This document shows, in pieces, positions 1-5,339 of a stretch of 5,654 bases of DNA; position 1 is the first letter of the stretch, and each line of letters starts with the position of its first letter. The translations under genes were made by a program, and so were the position numbers. This DNA is from an uncultured Methanomassiliicoccales archaeon (lineage in GTDB: Archaea > Thermoplasmatota > Thermoplasmata > Methanomassiliicoccales > Methanomethylophilaceae). Location of the stretch: contig CAKQHC010000095.1 of the NCBI GenBank assembly GCA_934234005.1, forward strand, positions 1 to 5,654, read 5' to 3'. Below the pieces are notes generated by a model. That model ran no database searches, had not been told where the DNA came from, and was given only the letters and a program-made list of their open reading frames with translations.

Positions 1-185
1 ATACCGAGATGGGAGAGCGTGCGTTAAAATCGAAGAAGATGGTAAAAGCGTTGCTTGAAGACCCATATGCACTGTCCCAAATAGGAGACATCATCTTTAA
101 CGACGATTATCTTTACGATACATTTGAATCGATTATGGCGTCCGAAAATTCCAAAAAGAAGAAAAAAGGCAAGAAAAAGAAGTGA
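1..185 (+). CDS. Unrecognised protein, C-terminal end only, with polylysine tail
   Basis: The gene enters from the left edge; codons are in phase from base 3 and end at TGA 183-185, so 60 C-terminal residues are visible. I do not recognise the family. The visible part begins with a basic helical stretch (LKSKKMVKALLEDP), then an acidic and aromatic stretch (IIFNDDYLYDTFESIM), and closes with the tail KKKKKGKKKK, nine lysines in the last ten residues. Such a tail could bind nucleic acid or acidic partners, but this is inference. The next gene starts four bases after the stop on the same strand, and its ribosome binding site lies in the tail codons, so the two are probably one operon. That the frame is real rests on continuous reading to the edge and on this tight junction. 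Confidence 0.7.
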   Translation, partial: TEMGERALKSKKMVKALLEDPYALSQIGDIIFNDDYLYDTFESIMASENSKKKKKGKKKK

Positions 186-186
186 T
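179..186 (+). promoter_or_regulatory. Ribosome binding site of the coiled-coil gene
   Basis: GAAGTGAT, close to the GGAGGTGAT complement of the 16S 3' end, ends three bases before ATG 190. It overlaps the last lysine codons and the stop of the preceding gene. It supports ATG 190 over the in-frame TTG at 124, which would place 22 extra residues in overlap with the upstream gene. An internal gene of an operon needs such a site, unlike the leaderless genes elsewhere in this window. Confidence 0.55.
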
Positions 187-189
187 TTC

Positions 190-876
190 ATGCCGCCGAG
201 TAAATATGACAGAGAGTTGCGTTTTATAGAATCGGAGACCAAACGTTTGGCATCCCTGCTTGAAGCAGACAGAAACAGTATGCCTGCCGATCCGGAATCG
301 GCCCGTTTAAAAGCAGAACGCATCGCAGAGATGGAGGACCGCATGGCATATCTTCTTAAACGCAGGTCTGAGATTTTGGAATGCTACAAAGAAGCGGGAA
401 TGACTCCTCCGTATTTGGAACGCAGTCTGAATGCTACGGTTTACCGTGACGGTACAGCGTACATGCCTGATGAAGATTCATTGAATACAGTCGACCGTGC
501 TTTAGGCGAAAATGCAAAATTATCTATCGATGAATTGAATGACGAGATAAAATCGATTACTAAGGAACTTGCGGAAACCGAAGAAAAGATGCTTCAGGCC
601 GATATCGACGGCGATGAATCTCAGACAGTCAAATTGGCCCTGGCCATTTCATCTTTACGTTCCCGCAGAGAGACGTTGGTAAACAGAATCAAGGATCTCA
701 AAGCAAATCCCGATCTCCTGGAGGAATCGCGCAACGGGCCGTCCGGAGACAATTTGCGCATAAAACAATTGCAGGATGAGAACGAATGTCTGCGCAAACA
801 AGTCGATGCTCTCACTGCAGAATTGAAAGAGATTCGCGATGCCGTCAGAGAGCTTAGTTCGTCGCGTCGTCTTTGA
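190..876 (+). CDS. Coiled-coil protein with C-terminal leucine zipper, function unknown
   Basis: 228 residues from ATG 190 to TGA 874-876; an in-frame TTG at 124 would add 22 residues but lies inside the upstream gene. Highly charged and mostly helical, with three predicted coiled-coil stretches: about residues 5-65, 110-173 and 188-224. The last is a regular zipper with I191, L194, N198, L201, V205, L208, L212, I215, V219 and L222 alternating at a/d positions; asparagine at an a position, as in GCN4, favours a parallel dimer (known from that family, inferred here). A less helical linker, about residues 72-107, contains TPPYLERSL and TVYRDGTAYMPDED. No enzyme motif, membrane segment or signal peptide was seen. 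It follows the lysine-tail gene by four bases. Its last 23 bases overlap the end of the helicase on the other strand. I do not recognise a named family; a scaffold or adaptor is the most one can infer. Confidence 0.85.
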   Translation: MPPSKYDRELRFIESETKRLASLLEADRNSMPADPESARLKAERIAEMEDRMAYLLKRRSEILECYKEAGMTPPYLERSLNATVYRDGTAYMPDEDSLNTVDRALGENAKLSIDELNDEIKSITKELAETEEKMLQADIDGDESQTVKLALAISSLRSRRETLVNRIKDLKANPDLLEESRNGPSGDNLRIKQLQDENECLRKQVDALTAELKEIRDAVRELSSSRRL

Positions 877-2941
877 TTGATTCGGCTGCTTCGGCAGCCT
901 TTTCAATCAACCCCGAGATCAGCTCGTTTTCGCGTGCAGACCAGAAATCTTTGTCACAGAAAATTATGAGGTGTTTCTTAGCACGCGATACGGCAGTGTT
1001 TATCAATTTTTTTCCGACATCGGTTAAAGAACTTGTGAATCTCAGCGGAACCTCTCTCGATTCCACTCTTCCGTCTGCGACGCTTAATATGACGGTATCC
1101 CATTCTCTTCCCTGTGAACTGTGAACAGTCATGACGCAATCTTTGAATTTTTTCGGCAATTCTTTCTTTAATAAAGTTGTTTGACCGCTGTACGGCGTGA
1201 GAATTGCAACCGATTCGGGTTTGGGCATGTTGTTTTTCAGATATTCTTTGATAGATTCTGCTTCAGCATAATTTTCTCTTTCTTTTCTCTGCATGCATAC
1301 GCAGTCCACAATTTCGATTTTCAGCGCTTTGTCATGCGTTCCTGTGAGCCCGTTCTGATAAACATATTTGTCCAATACCGTGGCAAGATTATATCCGAAT
1401 CTTCTGGATTGTGTTAGGTCGCTTCTGCATACTATGTCCATATTGGGTTTTTTGTTTTCTAAAAAAATCTTTCTCATTGTCGTTTTGTTTTCGCGGAACA
1501 GTGTCGTGCAATACAATGCCGAAAGAGTCCAGAGGTACACGTCCTTCAGCGAATTGCATTTTTCGGCACCGGAACGCAATATTTTCTCGTCCAATTCGCA
1601 TACCGGAGGTAGTTGCATATGGTCACCAAGCATAGTTATGGGTATTCCATTAGTAAACAGAGTCATAGCTTGAGGTAAATTCGAATATCCTGCTTCATCC
1701 AAGAATATATGATCGACATTAAGCTCAATTCTTCCGTCATCTACCGTACCTTTAGGTCTGAATCTGGAAATAAACTGCAGAGGAGTTCCCGCAATAACCG
1801 TTGCTTTTTCAAACAGTTCCGCATTATCGCAGCCTTTTAGCATCATTTCTTCTTTTTTCAGTTCAACCATTTCGGCTATGATATCCGAGTCGGACATTTC
1901 GGAATATTCCACTATATTTTTTGTAGGATTATTGAGATTTTCCAAGTATTCTTTGAGTTTGGAGCATATGCTGTACGATCCTTTGATTGCCATAACTTCG
2001 CGTATCTGTTCGGGTTTCAGCAATTGAATGTACGGCCTCAGAATATCCAAAACAGCTGCGGGTTCCGACATATCTATCGTTCCCATTGCTTTTTCAAGGT
2101 TTTCCAATTCGGCCAACAGAATCTCGGACGTTCTTTCATTCATAACTTCTTCCAGATTGCCGATTTCCCTTCTGACAACTTTTAACCTATTCTGGGCATA
2201 GCGGTCTTCACACATCTCCGGATAATCGGCAAGAAACTGTTTTGACGGTATTCCCAATCTGACGATAACCATATTCTTATCGTCAACAGAATCGTGCAAT
2301 CCTCTCAATACCTGTTCAACAGAATTATTTGTCGGAGCAAATACTCCGATTTTCTTACCGCACGAAAGCAATGTGCGTATTGCGGTGGCAAGAACAAACT
2401 GGGTTTTGCCCGTTCCGGGTGCTCCCCAAATATATGTTATCGGGCTGCATAATATGCGGTCGACTGCAATCTTCTGTTCATCGGACGGGTTTTTTCCGGG
2501 AGGATATTTAGCCGGGCCCGAAATAGGCTGATAGTCCGGAAGTCTGATAAGATGTCCGTATCTGCGATAAAATTCGCATACCGACGTAATCAAAAATTTC
2601 ATGTCGGATAGCACCCGGACATGTACATGTCCTGAGATTAGAGTGGATAGAATCTCTTGTCCGGGACGAATCAAAACCGTTCTTGTCAAATCGTCATACC
2701 TTTCAAAACATGCGACCGAATCGGGGTATGTGCGGTCGTCAATCATCAGTATCGGCGAACTTTGATCGTTGAGCGGTGCATCCAGGTGCAGGACGGCGTA
2801 GTTTCCGTGTATGTCAAATGAACGAACTTCCTGAATATTCACGCCGATGGGTGGATCGACTGCGAATTGAAGGTTCGTCACATACTCCAGTACGGTATCG
2901 CATGTGTATGAAAGCAGGTGTCCGATTTCTTCGCCATCCAT
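854..2941 (-). CDS. Superfamily 1 helicase, DNA2/NAM7 (UPF1-like) type
   Basis: 695 residues, ATG at 2939-2941, TAA at 854-856. It should be an ATP-driven cytoplasmic DNA or RNA helicase/translocase. The SF1 motifs are present in order: Q-like NPSDEQ 151-156; Walker A GAPGTGKT 173-180; Ia FAPTNNSVEQ 201-210; Walker B FLDEAG 413-418; III GDHMQLPPV 439-447; LTQSRRFG 509-516, in the place of the QYR motif; LTPYSGQ 581-587; V TVHSSQGREWD 605-615; VI NTAVSRAKKH 648-657. Residues 1-145 are an accessory domain I cannot name. About 180 residues between Ia and II form a long, mostly helical insert, comparable in position to the 1C/prong region of UPF1/Sen1 proteins. No nuclease or zinc domain was seen. 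An in-frame stop just upstream excludes a longer start. It follows the 142-residue gene by 69 bases, with its own TATA-like box. Substrate and partners cannot be read from sequence. Confidence 0.93.
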   Translation of the reverse strand: MDGEEIGHLLSYTCDTVLEYVTNLQFAVDPPIGVNIQEVRSFDIHGNYAVLHLDAPLNDQSSPILMIDDRTYPDSVACFERYDDLTRTVLIRPGQEILSTLISGHVHVRVLSDMKFLITSVCEFYRRYGHLIRLPDYQPISGPAKYPPGKNPSDEQKIAVDRILCSPITYIWGAPGTGKTQFVLATAIRTLLSCGKKIGVFAPTNNSVEQVLRGLHDSVDDKNMVIVRLGIPSKQFLADYPEMCEDRYAQNRLKVVRREIGNLEEVMNERTSEILLAELENLEKAMGTIDMSEPAAVLDILRPYIQLLKPEQIREVMAIKGSYSICSKLKEYLENLNNPTKNIVEYSEMSDSDIIAEMVELKKEEMMLKGCDNAELFEKATVIAGTPLQFISRFRPKGTVDDGRIELNVDHIFLDEAGYSNLPQAMTLFTNGIPITMLGDHMQLPPVCELDEKILRSGAEKCNSLKDVYLWTLSALYCTTLFRENKTTMRKIFLENKKPNMDIVCRSDLTQSRRFGYNLATVLDKYVYQNGLTGTHDKALKIEIVDCVCMQRKERENYAEAESIKEYLKNNMPKPESVAILTPYSGQTTLLKKELPKKFKDCVMTVHSSQGREWDTVILSVADGRVESREVPLRFTSSLTDVGKKLINTAVSRAKKHLIIFCDKDFWSARENELISGLIEKAAEAAESIKDDATN
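873..910 (+). terminator. Hairpin with C(UUCG)G loop at the 3' end of the coiled-coil gene
   Basis: Immediately at the stop codon of the coiled-coil gene lies a two-part hairpin. The outer arms are TTGATTGA (873-880) and TCAATCAA (903-910). A 3x3 internal loop separates them from the inner arms GGCTGC (884-889) and GCAGCC (894-899), which close the very stable loop TTCG. TTTT follows the inner stem at 900-903, so inner stem plus T-run resembles an intrinsic terminator. Caution: on the other strand these bases encode the helicase's Ala-Ala-Glu-Ala-Ala repeat, which makes a self-complementary stretch by itself, and archaeal termination depends mainly on T-runs. Confidence 0.45.
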
Positions 2942-2963
2942 GAAATACGGACGGTTCAGAACT

Positions 2964-2973
2964 GTTTATAAGC
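2964..2973 (-). promoter_or_regulatory. TATA-like box of the helicase gene
   Basis: On the minus strand the sequence reads GCTTATAAAC, centred about 27-28 bases before the helicase ATG at 2941. This is the archaeal TATA spacing for a transcript starting at or next to the start codon. No Shine-Dalgarno sequence lies just before the ATG, which agrees with leaderless initiation. It would allow helicase transcription independently of the upstream 142-residue gene. Confidence 0.6.
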
Positions 2974-2990
2974 CTATGCCGATGTTCACC

Positions 2991-3005
2991 TGTATATAAT
3001 ATACA
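2991..3005. repeat. Perfect 15-base palindrome upstream of the helicase promoter
   Basis: TGTATATAATATACA is a perfect inverted repeat: arms TGTATAT (2991-2997) and ATATACA (2999-3005) around a single A. It lies between the stop of the 142-residue gene (3011-3013) and the helicase TATA-like box, about 50-64 bases before the helicase start, a position fit for a dimeric regulator. The half-site TGTATAT recurs at 3470-3476 in the divergent promoter. The stretch is only A/T with two G/C pairs, so chance is a real alternative. Confidence 0.4.
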
Positions 3006-3010
3006 TTATA

Positions 3011-3439
3011 TCAACTGTAAAAACTGCTGTAACGGTCAGAATCGGATTCTTCCGGTTCGGGAGCTCCCTTTTCAAACTCTCTCCAATCAATAGGCTCGCG
3101 TGAAAGCATAACGAACGATTTATCGCGTGCTTCGAATTTTAACGAATCCTCGGATACGATTATACTTACATCGAAAAGAACATGCATGTCCAAATCACGA
3201 TAATCGCCTTCCGGATCGTCGAGAGTACGATCCATACGAATGCTGGTCCTATCAAGAATTTTCGTTTTGAACATACGGCGAACCTTCATCTTTACACGAT
3301 CGAAAGTATATCCGTTTCCCAAAGGCAATGACCAGCACTCCAGTAAATCGGGCCTTTCCACATCTATTTTCTCCCAACCTTCGAAGTTACCTGTTTTGGT
3401 TCCTGCGTATAATTTGTATTGGGTGGTTTTGCTGATCAT
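3011..3439 (-). CDS. Unrecognised 142-residue protein
   Basis: 142 residues, ATG at 3437-3439, TGA at 3011-3013; an in-frame TGA about ten bases upstream excludes a longer start. I do not recognise the family. The body, about residues 1-122, alternates short hydrophobic and charged strands (TQYKLYAG, MHVLFDVSIIVSED, SLKFEARDKSFVML) and looks like a small mainly beta domain. In the middle is a basic segment (KMKVRRMFKTK) followed by an acidic one (DDPEGDYRDLDM). The last 20 residues are acidic and serine-rich and probably disordered. No catalytic motif, cysteine cluster, signal peptide or membrane segment was seen. It lies directly upstream of the helicase on the same strand with no T-run between, so read-through into the helicase is likely. 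It is divergent from the protease. A helicase partner or adaptor is possible, on position only. Confidence 0.82.
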   Translation of the reverse strand: MISKTTQYKLYAGTKTGNFEGWEKIDVERPDLLECWSLPLGNGYTFDRVKMKVRRMFKTKILDRTSIRMDRTLDDPEGDYRDLDMHVLFDVSIIVSEDSLKFEARDKSFVMLSREPIDWREFEKGAPEPEESDSDRYSSFYS

Positions 3440-3461
3440 CGTACCCCTTCATATCTGCATG

Positions 3462-3467
3462 GTATAC
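3462..3467 (-). promoter_or_regulatory. Candidate TATA-like box of the 142-residue gene
   Basis: GTATAC is centred about 25 bases before ATG 3439, the same spacing as the other promoters here. It is a weak TATA match. A second candidate on the minus strand, CATATACA at 3470-3477, would put the RNA start some nine bases before the ATG, where AAGGGG could act as a weak ribosome binding site. The sequence does not decide between them. Confidence 0.35.
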
Positions 3468-3507
3468 GCTGTATATGAGAAATACCCTCGGTATGCGCTT
3501 AACAACA

Positions 3508-3515
3508 TTTTATAC
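3508..3515 (+). promoter_or_regulatory. TATA-like box of the serine protease gene
   Basis: TTTTATAC is centred about 25-26 bases before ATG 3537. This fits an archaeal promoter whose transcript begins at the start codon. No ribosome binding site lies at useful spacing before ATG 3537; GGGTGAT at 3516-3522 is too far away and contains the in-frame stop TGA 3519-3521. Confidence 0.6.
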
Positions 3516-3536
3516 GGGTGATTTGTATGCAGATTT

Positions 3537-4397
3537 ATGTTCGCCGACGCATGTGCAAAGGCAATCAATTATGTCAGGCCTGTTGTTGAATCAATCCGTA
3601 CATATGACGGTAAAGTCTCGTCTTTTGTTTCAACATTTACGATTATTAACAAAGAGGGTTGGTTTATTACTGCGGGTCATGTTTTCGACAAGTTTGTCCG
3701 TTATCAAAACGACATAAAAAAATTGAAAGAAATCGAAGAGCTGAATCAAAAAGGCATTCAATCCGAACAGGTTCCTTCGGAATTGATAACAAATCAATCT
3801 TTTTGGTGGGGTTGGGACGGCGTAATGGTGACTGATGCATTCATTCACCGCCAACTCGATCTGTGTGTCGGCAGATTGGTGAATTTCAATCCGTCGTGGG
3901 TATCCGAATACCCTGTCTTGGGGGATCCGGATAAGACGCGCCGCGGCATGAGTCTGTGTCGTCTCGGATTTCCGCTTTTGCATTTCGATACGGGATTCGA
4001 TGCTGAAAAAAAGGCATTCCGCATTCCTAAAGTTTCTGTTGAAGACTGCATATTTCCAAATGAGTGTATCTGTACGAGATTCATAAATAAGGGCAGAAGC
4101 CATGACAACATGCTTGATTTAAAATATATTGAAACTTCCACCCCGGGATTGAGAGGACAGTCGGGTGGACCTATCCTGGATCGTAACGGCATTATCAGGG
4201 CTATGCAGGTCGAAACCAATTGTATATCTCTTGATTTTCACCCGTCGATAGAATACAACGGCAAAAGTGTTGTTGAAAGTCAGTTTATGAACGTAGGCAT
4301 CGGTGTCGATATTCGTGTTATCAGGGCATTGTTAGACTCCAAAAATGTGCATTATTGTGCCGAAGGCGACGAATCGGGATATCACATTGTGGATTAA
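3537..4397 (+). CDS. Trypsin-fold serine protease, probably intracellular
   Basis: 286 residues, ATG 3537 to TAA 4395-4397; the in-frame TGA at 3519-3521 excludes a longer start. It should hydrolyse peptide bonds by a chymotrypsin-type triad. The histidine is H48 in FITAGHVF, the aspartate most likely D108 in RQLDLCVGRL, and the serine S209 in TPGLRGQSGGPILD, which matches the GxSGGP signature. Order and spacing fit trypsin-like peptidases (the trypsin_2 type). Between H48 and D108 sits an insert of about 50 residues, part charged helix (KKLKEIEELNQKG) and part tryptophan-rich (SFWWGWDG). No signal peptide, membrane segment, PDZ or other extra domain was seen, so it probably works in the cytoplasm; eight cysteines also suit a reducing location. 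Divergent from the 142-residue protein and helicase across 97 bases, it may share their control. Its target cannot be read from sequence, and regulatory, quality-control and defence-effector roles all remain open. Confidence 0.9.
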   Translation: MFADACAKAINYVRPVVESIRTYDGKVSSFVSTFTIINKEGWFITAGHVFDKFVRYQNDIKKLKEIEELNQKGIQSEQVPSELITNQSFWWGWDGVMVTDAFIHRQLDLCVGRLVNFNPSWVSEYPVLGDPDKTRRGMSLCRLGFPLLHFDTGFDAEKKAFRIPKVSVEDCIFPNECICTRFINKGRSHDNMLDLKYIETSTPGLRGQSGGPILDRNGIIRAMQVETNCISLDFHPSIEYNGKSVVESQFMNVGIGVDIRVIRALLDSKNVHYCAEGDESGYHIVD

Positions 4398-4406
4398 TTT
4401 CAATTA

Positions 4407-4413
4407 TTTTTTT
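4407..4413 (+). terminator. T-run after the protease gene
   Basis: Seven consecutive T begin ten bases after the protease stop codon, in an A/T-rich setting without a preceding hairpin. Oligo-T runs on the non-template strand are the main intrinsic termination signal of archaeal RNA polymerase. Confidence 0.5.
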
Positions 4414-4492
4414 ATGATAATATAATGACATATTTTTCTATACATAATCATAAATAAATGATTTAATTAAAATAATGTCATTATATTTTCAT
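4414..4492. repeat. 18-base inverted repeat (17 of 18) in the AT-rich spacer
   Basis: ATGATAATATAATGACAT (4414-4431) and ATGTCATTATATTTTCAT (4475-4492) are reverse complements except at one base, separated by 43 bases; the inner 13 bases of each arm pair perfectly. TGACATATTTT, starting inside the left arm at 4426-4436, recurs directly at 4601-4611. The repeat could form a long stem in RNA read from either side, or mark protein sites built on TGACAT. The low-complexity composition raises the chance expectation. Confidence 0.5.
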
Positions 4493-4593
4493 GATAGTAT
4501 TTATATTAATATTTAAATAAATAGTCATTTGCTATATTTGCAGTATTTTTATTAATAAATAAGTGCAGGATTATTTTTGTATTTATTTCAAAT

Positions 4594-4599
4594 AAAAAA
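4594..4599 (-). terminator. T-run after the HAD phosphatase gene
   Basis: On the minus strand six T occur 21 bases after the stop of the HAD gene (which ends at 4621), followed by more T-rich sequence. This fits archaeal T-run termination; no hairpin precedes it. Confidence 0.4.
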
Positions 4600-4620
4600 T
4601 TGACATATTTTATTACTTGA

Positions 4621-5256
4621 TTATATTTTTACTATATTTAAAATTCCGATTGGATCTAAAACGTATTGTATGTTGCATTCAATACACATCCTTTCGGGCA
4701 ATGAAAAACCATATGAGGCTCCTATAAACGAGACGTCGGATTTCAGTGAAGCTTCATAATCTGATAAGCTGTCTCCGATCATCGTTGTATCCAAATTGGA
4801 AAAACCTGTTTCTTTCATACACGTATCAATCATCTGTGATTTAGATTTGGAATCCCGCTCATCCGAACCCTGTATTGATGAAAACATTTCGTCCAATCCC
4901 CAGTGTTCGATTAAATCTTCTGCAAAGTCTTTACGTTTTAACGTAGCGACAGCCAACGCGTATCCTGATTTTTTAAGGACATTTAATACGTCGGGAATGC
5001 CTCTGTACGGGTTTACCAAAGGCAATGTGGAATAATATTCTCTGTAAATGTCAACAGCAATTTTGATTTCCTCGTCTTTCAGATTATACAATCTGCCGAT
5101 ATTGTCTGTCAGCGGACCTCCTAAAGAATTATACAGCGATTCCAAATCGGGCTTATCAAAATTCATCTTTTCAGCTACGTGAATGTATGATTTGAATATA
5201 TTTGGCGATGTATCGGCAAGAGTTCCGTCCATATCGAATATAATAAGCCCGTTCAT
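4621..5256 (-). CDS. HAD-superfamily phosphatase, phosphoglycolate phosphatase type
   Basis: 211 residues from ATG 5254-5256 to TAA at 4621-4623. It should remove phosphate from a small phosphorylated metabolite, using an aspartate nucleophile and magnesium. HAD motifs: I DMDGT 8-12 (D8 nucleophile, D10 acid/base); II T105 in AVATLKRKD; III lysine, most likely K139, in KSKSQMID; IV GDSLSD 161-166 with D162 and D166. Residues about 15-85 form a helical cap of the C1 type, as in Gph and related enzymes. Length is normal and all key residues are present, so it should be active; the substrate (phosphoglycolate, a nucleotide, pyrophosphate or other) is not determined. I chose ATG 5256 because such proteins usually start a few residues before DMDGT. 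TTG 5295 would add 13 residues and has the better-placed TATA-like box, so it remains possible. It is divergent from the zinc-ribbon gene. Confidence 0.9.
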   Translation of the reverse strand: MNGLIIFDMDGTLADTSPNIFKSYIHVAEKMNFDKPDLESLYNSLGGPLTDNIGRLYNLKDEEIKIAVDIYREYYSTLPLVNPYRGIPDVLNVLKKSGYALAVATLKRKDFAEDLIEHWGLDEMFSSIQGSDERDSKSKSQMIDTCMKETGFSNLDTTMIGDSLSDYEASLKSDVSFIGASYGFSLPERMCIECNIQYVLDPIGILNIVKI

Positions 5257-5310
5257 ATTTGGTGATTGAACCTGTACAAATAACTCTTTGGGCAATAGCG
5301 TTCGATATTG

Positions 5311-5318
5311 TTATTATA
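5311..5318 (+). promoter_or_regulatory. TATA-like box of the zinc-ribbon gene
   Basis: TTATTATA is centred about 25 bases before GTG 5340. The spacing fits a leaderless archaeal transcript and supports GTG 5340 as the start. It abuts and partly overlaps the box proposed for the HAD gene on the other strand. Confidence 0.5.
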
Positions 5319-5324
5319 CATAAA
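5317..5324 (-). promoter_or_regulatory. Candidate TATA-like box of the HAD phosphatase gene
   Basis: On the minus strand this reads TTTATGTA, centred about 25 bases before the TTG at 5295. The transcript would then begin near 5295, giving either a leaderless TTG start or a leader of about 39 bases before ATG 5256. A weaker box, GTTATTTG at 5277-5284, is centred about 25 bases before ATG 5256. Confidence 0.4.
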
Positions 5325-5339
5325 CCGTTAACATCATAT

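Larger units (their letters stand above)
3453..3534. repeat. Direct and inverted repeats in the divergent promoter region
   Basis: The 97 bases between the divergent genes hold several short repeats. GGTATACGCT (3461-3470) and GGTATGCGCT (3490-3499) agree at nine of ten bases and are 29 bases apart. ATACC-CTC-GGTAT (3482-3494) is an inverted repeat overlapping the second copy. ATCTGCAT (3453-3460) and ATGCAGAT (3527-3534) are perfect 8-base arms near the two ends. Together they could be operators shared by both genes, though each alone is short enough for chance. Confidence 0.4.
4398..4620. other. Very AT-rich spacer between convergent genes
   Basis: About 14% GC by hand count (31 G/C in 223 bases), far below the flanking genes. 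It holds the likely 3' signals of the protease and HAD genes and a long inverted repeat. I see no open reading frame of credible length and no tRNA-like or other structured RNA. Low GC is common in spacers of such genomes, so this alone does not show a mobile or foreign origin. Confidence 0.7.

Noticed and set aside
24..344. 106-codon minus-strand frame across the first two genes
   Set aside because: It is antisense to the lysine-tail and coiled-coil genes; its Phe/Leu-rich part is just the complement of Lys/Glu codons.
1368..1673. Plus-strand frames inside the helicase gene (also 1181-1417, 1411-1635, 873-1124)
   Set aside because: All are opposite the well-supported helicase motifs, with no start signals and no recognisable products.
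2985..2990. AGGTGA on the minus strand, a Shine-Dalgarno-like sequence before the helicase
   Set aside because: It is over 40 bases from ATG 2941, no start codon follows at proper spacing, and an in-frame stop lies between.
3630..4103. 157-codon minus-strand reading frame opposite the protease gene
   Set aside because: It lies wholly within the protease, whose triad and length are convincing. Its translation has no recognisable motif, and no promoter or ribosome binding site precedes it.
3845..4219. 124-codon minus-strand frame, also opposite the protease
   Set aside because: It is another shadow of the same gene and overlaps the frame at 3630-4103; the residues show no family features.
4398..4620. 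CRISPR-like or transposon-end interpretation of the repeats in the AT-rich spacer
   Set aside because: There are only two direct copies of an 11-base motif and one inverted pair, with no regular spacers, no target-site duplication and no transposase gene nearby.
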